Source: an uncultured Prevotellamassilia sp.
GTDB taxonomy: Bacteria; Bacteroidota; Bacteroidia; Bacteroidales; Bacteroidaceae
Direction of reading: 5' to 3'
Length of the DNA stretch: 37,803 nucleotides
Assembly (NCBI GenBank): GCA_934255485.1
Contig: CAKQOG010000023.1
Span: forward strand, 1 to 37,803
This document shows positions 31,426 through 37,803 of this stretch, piece by piece (the stretch's first letter is position 1; every line of letters begins with the position of its first letter). A program made the position numbers and the translations under genes. The notes beneath the pieces were generated by a model. The model did no database searches, was not told where the DNA came from, and was given only the letters and a program-made list of their open reading frames with translations.

Positions 31426-32739
31426 ATGATTATTACAGATTTTACACAATATATAACAGCCTCCGAGCGCATGCTGCATCTCAACAAAGAGCTCTCAGCA
31501 CTATGCGAGCGCAATGCTCCGAGCGACGACAAAGTGGTTGAGAGCGTGCAGCAAATCATTGCCCACGTGTGCCAAAAGGGGGATGAAGCTTTAAGAGAAT
31601 ATGCCCAAACATTCGATGGCACAACTATCACCCACATCGAACTATCGGCACAAGAGCGTAAGGCATTGGCACAAAACGTTTCGCCCTCAGTGAAGCAAGC
31701 CATACGCCATGCACTGCATAATATCGAGGCTTTTCATTCGGCACAAATGCCCCCTACGCTCGATGTAGAAACGCAAGCGGGGGTTCGCTGCTTGCAAAAG
31801 GCTGTACCCATACAAACCGTGGGCCTCTACATCCCTGGTGGTCGTGCACCGCTCTTCTCAACAGTGCTTATGCTGGCTGCACCAGCACGCATTGCAGGCT
31901 GTAAGAACGTGGTGCTCTGCACTCCGCAAGGGCGCGACGGACGCATTGCTCCCGAGATAATCTATGCCGCCAACGAGTGTGGCATTGACCATATATATCG
32001 CATTGGGGGGGCGCAAGCCATTGCAGCTATGGCATACGGTACTGAGAGTGTGATGCGTGTAGACAAAATCTTTGGTCCAGGCAATCGCTATGTTACCCAT
32101 GCCAAACAACTTATTAGCACCCACACTGCTATCGATATGCCAGCAGGTCCTAGCGAGGTGCTCGTTATGGCAGACCACACGGCCAATGCTACTTATGTGG
32201 CAGCCGATATGCTTTCACAAGCCGAACATGGCCCTGATAGTCAAGCCATGCTTGTGTGTAGTGATGCTGCATTTGCCCATGCGGTGAGGGCTGAGGTGGA
32301 ACGACAAACTGCCCTTTTGCCACGCCGCGAACTGGTTGAGAGTTCGCTATCGCATAGCCGCATTGTGGTGCTGAAAGAGAGAGACGAACTCACCTACTTT
32401 GCCAATGCTTATGCCCCCGAACACCTCATTATCTCTATGTCGCAACCTTGGGATATTGCTCATCACATCACGGCTGCAGGAAGCGTGTTTGTGGGCAACT
32501 ACTCGCCCGAATCGGCTGGCGATTATGCCTCAGGAACCAATCACACCTTGCCCACAAGTGGGTGGGCAAGAGCTTATAGCGGGGTAAACATAGATAGCTT
32601 TATGCGTAAAATAACGTTTCAAGAACTCACCCGTGAAGGGCTTGCCTCGCTATCGTCTACCATCGTAACCATGGCTGAGGCCGAGGGACTACATGCCCAC
32701 GCACAAGCCGTGAATGTGAGAATTAGTAAGAACTCTTGA
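31426..32739 (+). CDS. hisD: Histidinol dehydrogenase
   Basis: This 437-residue NAD- and zinc-dependent enzyme oxidises histidinol to histidine in the last two steps. Motifs are the N-terminal helices with VVESVQQIIAHVCQKGDEAL, the nucleotide-binding region YIPGGRAPLFSTVLMLAAPARIAGC, IFGPGNRYV, the zinc-binding QAEHGPDSQ, the catalytic Glu-His in APEHLI, and the C-terminal zinc ligands in ESAGDYASGTNHTLPT and EGLHAHAQAV. Length is normal for the family. The stop codon at 32737-32739 lies 20 bases before the hisC start I prefer. Confidence 0.97.
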   Translation: MIITDFTQYITASERMLHLNKELSALCERNAPSDDKVVESVQQIIAHVCQKGDEALREYAQTFDGTTITHIELSAQERKALAQNVSPSVKQAIRHALHNIEAFHSAQMPPTLDVETQAGVRCLQKAVPIQTVGLYIPGGRAPLFSTVLMLAAPARIAGCKNVVLCTPQGRDGRIAPEIIYAANECGIDHIYRIGGAQAIAAMAYGTESVMRVDKIFGPGNRYVTHAKQLISTHTAIDMPAGPSEVLVMADHTANATYVAADMLSQAEHGPDSQAMLVCSDAAFAHAVRAEVERQTALLPRRELVESSLSHSRIVVLKERDELTYFANAYAPEHLIISMSQPWDIAHHITAAGSVFVGNYSPESAGDYASGTNHTLPTSGWARAYSGVNIDSFMRKITFQELTREGLASLSSTIVTMAEAEGLHAHAQAVNVRISKNS

Positions 32740-32759
32740 CGTATCTAACCACCGAATGT

Positions 32760-33788
32760 ATGTATAAAATCAGACCTAACATAGAGGCCTTAATGCCCTA
32801 TTCAACCGCGCGCGACGAATATAAAGGAGGCGACATCTCGGTGTGGCTCGATGCCAACGAGAGTCCGTACGACAATGGTGTGAACCGCTATCCCGATCCG
32901 CATCAAAAACAACTTAAACAGGCACTTGCCACACAAAAGGGGGTGAGTGCAGACCAATTGTTCTTGGGCAATGGGAGTGATGAGGCAATAGACCTTTGTT
33001 TCCGCATCTTTTGCGAACCAGGCATTGATAATGTCGTGACCATAGCCCCTACATACGGCATGTATGCAGTGGCTGCAGCTATCAACAATGTAGAGGTGAA
33101 AGAGGTGGCTTTAAGTGCCACCGACTTTAGTTTGTCGGTAGACGATATGCTTAGCGCCGTCGATAACCACACACGCCTTATGTGGATATGTTCGCCCAAC
33201 AACCCTACGGGAAATGCCTTCCCTTTAAGTAAAATAGAGCAGTTGGCGCAGCGGTTCCAAGGCATAGTGGTGGTAGATGAAGCCTATGCTGATTTCTCAA
33301 GCAAAGGGTCGGCCCTTACACTACTCTCGAACTATGACAATGTGATAGTGCTACAAACACTCTCAAAAGCATGGGGCATGGCAGGTTTACGCTTGGGCAT
33401 GGCATTTGCAAACAAACGGATAACCGAATTGTTTGCGCGTGTAAAATATCCATACAACATCAATGCACCCACGCAACAAGAAGTGCTAACCCGACTGCGC
33501 AACGAACCGCACGATGCACATGTCAGCGAGGTTTGCAATGAGCGCAACCTGTTGCAACAAACACTCCTCACACTGGCATGCGTCGAAAAGGTGTTTCCCT
33601 CTGATGCCAACTTCATCTTGGTAAAAGTTACAGATGCTGATGGCATCTACAACTATCTCATAAGCAAAGGCATAATAGTGCGTAATCGCAACCATGTGGT
33701 AGGTTGCAAGGGCTGCTTACGTATCACAGTGGGTACACCTAAGCAAAATAAAGAACTGCTTGAATGTTTAAAATCTTACACACGCTAA
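32760..33788 (+). CDS. hisC: Histidinol-phosphate aminotransferase
   Basis: This PLP enzyme transaminates imidazole acetol phosphate with glutamate to give histidinol phosphate. I use the ATG at 32760 (MYKIRPNIEALMPYSTARDEY, 342 residues), which matches the usual HisC N-terminus; a TTG eight codons upstream (32736) overlapping hisD would be unusual. Features are WLDANESPYDN, RYPDPHQKQLK, GNGSDEAIDL, SPNNPTGN (the PLP-binding Asn), VVVDEAYADFS and the Schiff-base lysine Lys203 in TLSKAWGMAGLRLG. The C-terminal Arg region is GCLRITVGTPKQN. It is in the operon between hisD and hisB, 7 bases before hisB. Confidence 0.95.
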   Translation: MYKIRPNIEALMPYSTARDEYKGGDISVWLDANESPYDNGVNRYPDPHQKQLKQALATQKGVSADQLFLGNGSDEAIDLCFRIFCEPGIDNVVTIAPTYGMYAVAAAINNVEVKEVALSATDFSLSVDDMLSAVDNHTRLMWICSPNNPTGNAFPLSKIEQLAQRFQGIVVVDEAYADFSSKGSALTLLSNYDNVIVLQTLSKAWGMAGLRLGMAFANKRITELFARVKYPYNINAPTQQEVLTRLRNEPHDAHVSEVCNERNLLQQTLLTLACVEKVFPSDANFILVKVTDADGIYNYLISKGIIVRNRNHVVGCKGCLRITVGTPKQNKELLECLKSYTR

Positions 33789-33795
33789 CACAATC

Positions 33796-34917
33796 ATGGA
33801 CCGACTGCTATTTATTGACCGCGACGGAACTATCATTAAAGAGCCTGCAGACTTTCAGATCGACTCGCTCGAAAAATTGGAGTTCGTTCCTGGGGTGATA
33901 GGGGCATTGGCACAAATCAGAAAGACCAACTACAAGTTTATCATGGTTTCTAATCAAGACGGACTTGGCACCGATAGCTTTCCCGAACATACCTTTTGGC
34001 CAGCCCACAATAAAATGCTATTAACGCTCAGTGGCGAGGGCATTACCTTCGATGCGCAACATATCGACCGCACATTTGAACACGAGCATGCTCCCACACG
34101 TAAGCCTGGCACAGCTATGCTCTCTCCCTACATCGAATCGCCCAATTGCGACATCAAGCATTCGTATGTTATTGGCGATAGAGCTACCGATGTACAATTG
34201 GCTGTAAACTTGGGTTGTAAGGCCATATTGCTGCAATCGGCAGATTGGGCTGCGCAAATGCTCAGTGCTCAGCAGCATGAGGCTTTGGCACTTGCCACCA
34301 CATATTGGAGCGAAATAGCCGCCTTTTTGCGTAAAACTGAGCGTACAGCAGAGGTGAAACGAAAGACTGCCGAAACCGATATACACGTGGCAGTAGACCT
34401 CGACGGCATGGGCAATACTTATATCAACACGGGGCTTCACTTTTATGATCACATGCTATCGCAACTCCCTCATCATGCGGGTATTTCGCTCTATTGCACT
34501 TGCAAAGGCGACCTCGATGTAGACGAACACCACACGATGGAGGATACGGCCATTGCCATTGGCGAAGCACTCCGCAAGGCACTGGGTGACAAGCGAGGCA
34601 TTGAGCGTTATGGCTTTGTGTTGCCAATGGACGAGTGCGATGCCATGGTACTGATGGATTTTGGTGGTAGAATAGACTTTCAGTGGGATGTTACCTTTAC
34701 CCGAGAGTATGTAGGCGATACACCCACCGAGATGTTTAAACACGTGTTTCAGTCTATGTGTGCCGCCATGCAGTGTAACCTGCACATCAAAGCACGTGGA
34801 GAGAACAACCATCATCTCATTGAGGCCGTGTTTAAAGCCTTTGCACGCACCTTGCGCCAATGTATACATCGCAATGTATTTAGCCAAGAGTTGCCAAGCA
34901 GCAAGGGGGTGCTATAA
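33796..34917 (+). CDS. hisB: Bifunctional histidinol-phosphatase / imidazoleglycerol-phosphate dehydratase
   Basis: This 373-residue fusion carries two non-consecutive steps. Residues 1 to about 165 are a HAD phosphatase: Asp8 and Asp10 in FIDRDGT, MVSNQDGLG, TRKPGTAM and VIGDRATDVQLA. Residues about 190-373 are the manganese dehydratase: DLDGMGNTYINTGLHFYDHML, DEHHTMEDTAIAIGEAL and ENNHHLIEAVFKAFART, with the paired His motifs typical of the active site. The E. coli enzyme has the same fusion. The region that in E. coli holds a Cys/His zinc loop reads RTFEHEHAPTRKP here, without cysteines. It lies 31 bases before hisH. Confidence 0.95.
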   Translation: MDRLLFIDRDGTIIKEPADFQIDSLEKLEFVPGVIGALAQIRKTNYKFIMVSNQDGLGTDSFPEHTFWPAHNKMLLTLSGEGITFDAQHIDRTFEHEHAPTRKPGTAMLSPYIESPNCDIKHSYVIGDRATDVQLAVNLGCKAILLQSADWAAQMLSAQQHEALALATTYWSEIAAFLRKTERTAEVKRKTAETDIHVAVDLDGMGNTYINTGLHFYDHMLSQLPHHAGISLYCTCKGDLDVDEHHTMEDTAIAIGEALRKALGDKRGIERYGFVLPMDECDAMVLMDFGGRIDFQWDVTFTREYVGDTPTEMFKHVFQSMCAAMQCNLHIKARGENNHHLIEAVFKAFARTLRQCIHRNVFSQELPSSKGVL

Positions 34918-34948
34918 GTGAGTATTTAAGGATAAAAATACCATATTT

Positions 34949-35548
34949 ATGATAGCTATCATTGATTACCAAACGGGCAATCTTCGTTCAGTAGAGAACG
35001 CTCTGCATCGTTTGGGAGCCGAATATATTGTTACTGCCGATGCCGCAACTATCCATCGTGCCGACCACGTGTTGCTGCCAGGTGTAGGCAATTGTGCCGA
35101 GGCCATGTTGCATTTGCGAGATGCCAAACTCATACCTGTAATAAAGAGCTTACGCCAACCAGTTTTAGGCATCTGTGTTGGTTTACAAGTGATGTGTCGC
35201 GATTCTGAAGAGGGAGCCCCCCAAGGTCAGCTCACACCCTGCATGAACATCTTCGACTCACATGTGCGTCGTTTTCCCGAAAACAAGGATTTTAAAGTTC
35301 CTCACATGGGGTGGAATACACTCGGTAATGTAGAGAAGAAACTCTTTAAGAACATACATAGTGGTGATGCAGTTTATTATGTTCACTCTTATTACCCAAC
35401 GCTTTGTCCCGACACAATAGCAACCACAGAGCACGGGCTACTATTTAGTGCAGCACTGAAGTACGAACAGTTTTATGGCACACAATTTCACCCCGAAAAG
35501 AGTGGTGATGTGGGCGAACAAATACTCAAAAACTTTATTTCACTATGA
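34949..35548 (+). CDS. hisH: Imidazole glycerol phosphate synthase, glutaminase subunit
   Basis: This 199-residue class I glutamine amidotransferase makes ammonia that is passed to HisF. The catalytic triad is Cys76 (LGICVGLQVM), His181 and Glu183 (QFHPEKSG). The oxyanion loop region PGVGN (45-49) and HMGWN are present. It starts MIAIIDYQTGNLRSVENAL, typical of the family. The stop overlaps the hisA start by 4 bases (ATGA), so translation is probably coupled. HisH works as a 1:1 complex with HisF, encoded two genes later. Confidence 0.96.
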   Translation: MIAIIDYQTGNLRSVENALHRLGAEYIVTADAATIHRADHVLLPGVGNCAEAMLHLRDAKLIPVIKSLRQPVLGICVGLQVMCRDSEEGAPQGQLTPCMNIFDSHVRRFPENKDFKVPHMGWNTLGNVEKKLFKNIHSGDAVYYVHSYYPTLCPDTIATTEHGLLFSAALKYEQFYGTQFHPEKSGDVGEQILKNFISL

Positions 35549-36258
35549 CAATAATACCTGCTATCGACCTTATCAATGGGCAGTGTGTGCGACTATTGCA
35601 GGGCGACTATGCACAGAAAACATGCTACGATGTGTCGCCCATAAACATGGTGCGTGCCTATGTTGAACATGGGTTGCAACGTATACACGTTGTAGACCTT
35701 GACGGCGCAAAAGCCGCTTCGCCACAAAACCTCAACACGTTGCAACAACTCTCACAAGTGGATGGTGTTGAGATAGAGTGGGGCGGTGGTATCAAAACAC
35801 AAGAGGCCCTGCAACAGGTGTTTGATGCAGGAGCTACCTATGCCGTTGTGGGCAGTGTGGCTGCAAAAAGTCCCGAACTTTTTGAACATTGGCTCACCCA
35901 ATATGGCGGTGAACGCATGGTGTTGGGGGCTGACGTAAAAAATGATATGGTGTCGGTTAATGGTTGGACTGAGGAGATGCCAATCTCTATCTACCAACTG
36001 ATAGACCGCTTTGTGCCATACGGACTTTCGCAGGTTATCTGCACCGACATCTCGTGCGATGGTATGCTACAAGGCCCATCAACCGAACTATATGTGCGCC
36101 TAAAGCAAAAGTATCCACACTTGCATTTCACTGTGTCGGGGGGCATATCATCTATGCAAGATATCGAAGATTTAAAGGCAAAAGGCCTTGACCGCGTGAT
36201 AGTTGGAAAGGCTATATACGAAGGACATATAACACTTAACGAACTATATGCTGAGTAA
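35545..36258 (+). CDS. hisA: ProFAR isomerase
   Basis: This 237-residue TIM barrel performs the Amadori rearrangement of ProFAR to PRFAR. The general acid and base are Asp8 (IIPAIDL) and Asp130 (GADVKN). The phosphate-binding loops are GGGIKT (80-85), VVGSVA, SGGISS and VIVGKAIYEG. TDISCDGMLQGP is the matching loop to the TxxxxDG motif. It overlaps hisH by 4 bases and hisF by 11 bases. Confidence 0.96.
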   Translation: MTIIPAIDLINGQCVRLLQGDYAQKTCYDVSPINMVRAYVEHGLQRIHVVDLDGAKAASPQNLNTLQQLSQVDGVEIEWGGGIKTQEALQQVFDAGATYAVVGSVAAKSPELFEHWLTQYGGERMVLGADVKNDMVSVNGWTEEMPISIYQLIDRFVPYGLSQVICTDISCDGMLQGPSTELYVRLKQKYPHLHFTVSGGISSMQDIEDLKAKGLDRVIVGKAIYEGHITLNELYAE

Positions 36259-37030
36259 ACGTATTATTCCATGTTTGGATGTAAAGGATGGACGCACCGT
36301 TAAGGGCATCCATTTTGAAGACTTGCAAGATGTAGGTGATGCCGTAGCTTTGGGACAACACTATGCACATTCGGGTGCTGACGAATTGGTATATCTCGAC
36401 ATAAGTGCTACGCAAGAGGGGCGCAACACCTTTACGCAACTTGTGAGCCGCATTGCCGATGGCATAAACATTCCGTTCACGGTGGGTGGTGGCATTAGCT
36501 CCTTAGATGATGCTGCGCGACTACTCGATGCTGGTGCCGACAAAGTGAGCATTAATAGTGCTGCTATCAGTCGTCCGCAACTCATCGACGAGATAGCTGC
36601 ACGCTATGGTTCGCAGTTTGTTGTAGTGGCTATTGATGCTAAGCATGCACCGCTATCCCCTCTTGATAATGAAGCAGATGCCGTATGGAACGTGTGCACG
36701 CATGGGGGCAAAACTCTAACCGAACGCGAACTCTTTGAATGGGCACACGAGGCGCAAGAGCGAGGTGCAGGCGAAATTCTTTTTACTTCAATGAACCACG
36801 ATGGCACCAAACGGGGCTATCCATGTTCTACCTACTTGCGTCTTACAAGTGAGCTATGTATCCCCGTTATAGCCTCTGGCGGTGCGGGGTCTGCCCAAGA
36901 TATAGCCAATGTGTTTTTGCAAGGAAATGCCGATGCTGCATTGGCTGCAAGCATATTTCATTATGGCGAAATAACCATACCTCAGCTCAAGCAAGCATTG
37001 GCTGCACAAGGAATAAATGTAAGAATGTAA
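36248..37030 (+). CDS. hisF: Imidazole glycerol phosphate synthase, cyclase subunit
   Basis: This 260-residue TIM barrel uses ammonia from HisH to convert PRFAR to imidazole glycerol phosphate and AICAR. The catalytic residues are Asp11 (IIPCLDVKDGRTVKG) and Asp130 (VVAIDAK). Phosphate loops are GGGIS (80-84) and ASGGAG; LFTSMNHDGTKRGY has Asn where many homologues have Asp. A short insertion (HAPLSPLDNEADAVW) follows the second Asp before the usual THGG. The start at 36248 overlaps the hisA stop by 11 bases. Confidence 0.96.
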   Translation: MLSKRIIPCLDVKDGRTVKGIHFEDLQDVGDAVALGQHYAHSGADELVYLDISATQEGRNTFTQLVSRIADGINIPFTVGGGISSLDDAARLLDAGADKVSINSAAISRPQLIDEIAARYGSQFVVVAIDAKHAPLSPLDNEADAVWNVCTHGGKTLTERELFEWAHEAQERGAGEILFTSMNHDGTKRGYPCSTYLRLTSELCIPVIASGGAGSAQDIANVFLQGNADAALAASIFHYGEITIPQLKQALAAQGINVRM

Positions 37031-37064
37031 GCAAAACAATCAAAGTAATTAAGGTAAACTTACA

Positions 37065-37673
37065 ATGCTAAACATGACATTTAACGATTTTAATTTACAT
37101 AAATGTGCCGACGGCCTATTGCCCGTTATAGTGCAAGATTCTACCACCCTTAAGGTGCTGATGTTGGGATATATGAACAATGAAGCGTTCGACAAAACCA
37201 TGCGCGAGCATCGCGTAACCTTTTATAGTCGCACGCGCAAGCAACTTTGGACAAAAGGCGAAACATCAGGCCACTATCTCAACGTGGTAGATATGTATGC
37301 CGACTGTGATGCCGACACACTTCTGATAAAGGCACATCCCATTGGTCCAACTTGTCATCGTGGCACTACAGCATGTTTTGATACACCAAATGCCGAAGGC
37401 TTTATACGTTCGCTTTCAGCACTTGTGCAGCGTCGTCATGCCGAAATGCCCGAAGGCAGTTACACTACTCGCTTGTTTATAAAAGGCATTAAAGCCATTA
37501 CTAAAAAGGTGGGAGAAGAGTGTAGCGAAAGCATCATTGAGGCTGTAGATGGCAATCGCGACCGCTTTATTTACGAAGCTGGCGACCTAATGTATCACTA
37601 CCTTGTTATGCTCGAAGCGATGGGAGTAAGCCTTGCCGACATTGAGCACGAACTCTTGCTTCGACATTCATAA
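37065..37673 (+). CDS. hisIE: Bifunctional phosphoribosyl-AMP cyclohydrolase / phosphoribosyl-ATP pyrophosphatase
   Basis: This 202-residue fusion performs the second and third steps. Residues 1 to about 105 are the cyclohydrolase (VLMLGYMNNEAFDKTM, FYSRTRKQLWTKGETSGHYL, the metal motif DCDADTLLI and the Cys-bearing PTCHRGTTACF). Residues about 113-202 are the MazG-like pyrophosphatase (GSYTTRLFIKGIKAITKKVGEECSE, YEAGDLMYHYLVML). The start is MLNMTFNDF at 37065; the Met at residue 4 is an equally good start. It is the last his gene, 34 bases after hisF. Confidence 0.95.
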   Translation: MLNMTFNDFNLHKCADGLLPVIVQDSTTLKVLMLGYMNNEAFDKTMREHRVTFYSRTRKQLWTKGETSGHYLNVVDMYADCDADTLLIKAHPIGPTCHRGTTACFDTPNAEGFIRSLSALVQRRHAEMPEGSYTTRLFIKGIKAITKKVGEECSESIIEAVDGNRDRFIYEAGDLMYHYLVMLEAMGVSLADIEHELLLRHS

Positions 37674-37760
37674 TAAGTGGCAAAATCGTAAAACGGGGTG
37701 CAAATAGCAACTTAGTCTTTTACATTCAGAAAGTACGTATTTTTTATAAGTGATTGAGAA

Positions 37761-37780
37761 TGAGATAAGTTTTTATCTCA
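37761..37780. repeat. Small hairpin after hisIE
   Basis: TGAGATAA (37761-37768) and TTATCTCA (37773-37780) form an 8-bp stem with loop GTTT. No T tract follows, so it is at best a weak terminator of the his operon. The remaining bases to 37803 hold no gene. Confidence 0.35.
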
Positions 37781-37803
37781 TAAAAAGAAGAGGTTACGAA
37801 TTA

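Noticed and set aside
34021..34887. Two 143-residue minus-strand frames inside hisB
   Set aside because: hisB is intact with both enzyme domains; these are shadow frames in the GC-richer his operon.

Overview
The window looks like chromosomal DNA from a Prevotella-like member of the Bacteroidales. The evidence is the protein families (a PorZ-type secretion component, DUF3575, an Asn-rich IF-2, a cambialistic-type Fe/Mn superoxide dismutase), short C-terminal motifs of the DLSGRRV...GVYIQNGKK kind on secreted proteins, and promoters of the Bacteroidetes type (TTTG, about 20 bases, TAnnTTTG). Upstream regions lack clear Shine-Dalgarno sequences. No phage, insertion sequence, integrase or CRISPR array is visible. 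Most of the sequence is ordinary core genome separated by palindrome-rich intergenic DNA.

Layout. 1-110: a tRNA-Phe missing one base at the window edge, and its terminator. 358-2962 (minus): a large secreted surface protein followed by a 63-residue unknown. 2963-4041: a 1.1 kb gene-free stretch with a promoter, a structured leader and many palindromes. 4042-13806 (minus): porZ, rdgB, a YitT/DUF2179 membrane protein, leuS and a two-domain SGNH esterase; transcription runs from the esterase towards porZ. 14076-19671 (plus): a three-gene envelope operon (DUF3575 protein, a regulatory-like/OmpA-like/TPR-like protein, and an outer-membrane protein of five repeated modules). 20049-20318: an HU protein. 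20509-23589 (minus): a serine-type sulfatase and glmM. 23816-28810 (minus): the classical rimP-nusA-infB cluster behind a promoter and a terminator-like leader hairpin. 29209-29805: superoxide dismutase. 30532-37673 (plus): the histidine operon hisG-D-C-B-H-A-F-IE, which encodes every step from PRPP/ATP to histidine.

How the parts fit together. PorZ belongs to the type IX secretion system (T9SS), so secreted proteins with C-terminal sorting signals can be expected; the 790-residue protein and the esterase carry related short C-terminal motifs. The sulfatase and esterase suggest use of decorated host glycans. The 14-19.7 kb operon is the strongest candidate for an undescribed envelope assembly: its last protein seems to be five beta-rich modules of about 180 residues in one chain.

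The most striking non-coding signal is a palindrome, AAGGATACGTATCCTT. It occurs twice perfectly near 3.5 kb and four times near 30.1 kb as degenerate copies spaced exactly 23 bases apart, upstream of the his operon. A 50-base promoter-bearing repeat in front of leuS and a terminator-like hairpin just after the rimP promoter are further candidate regulatory elements. All family assignments come from reading the sequence; no database search was run.
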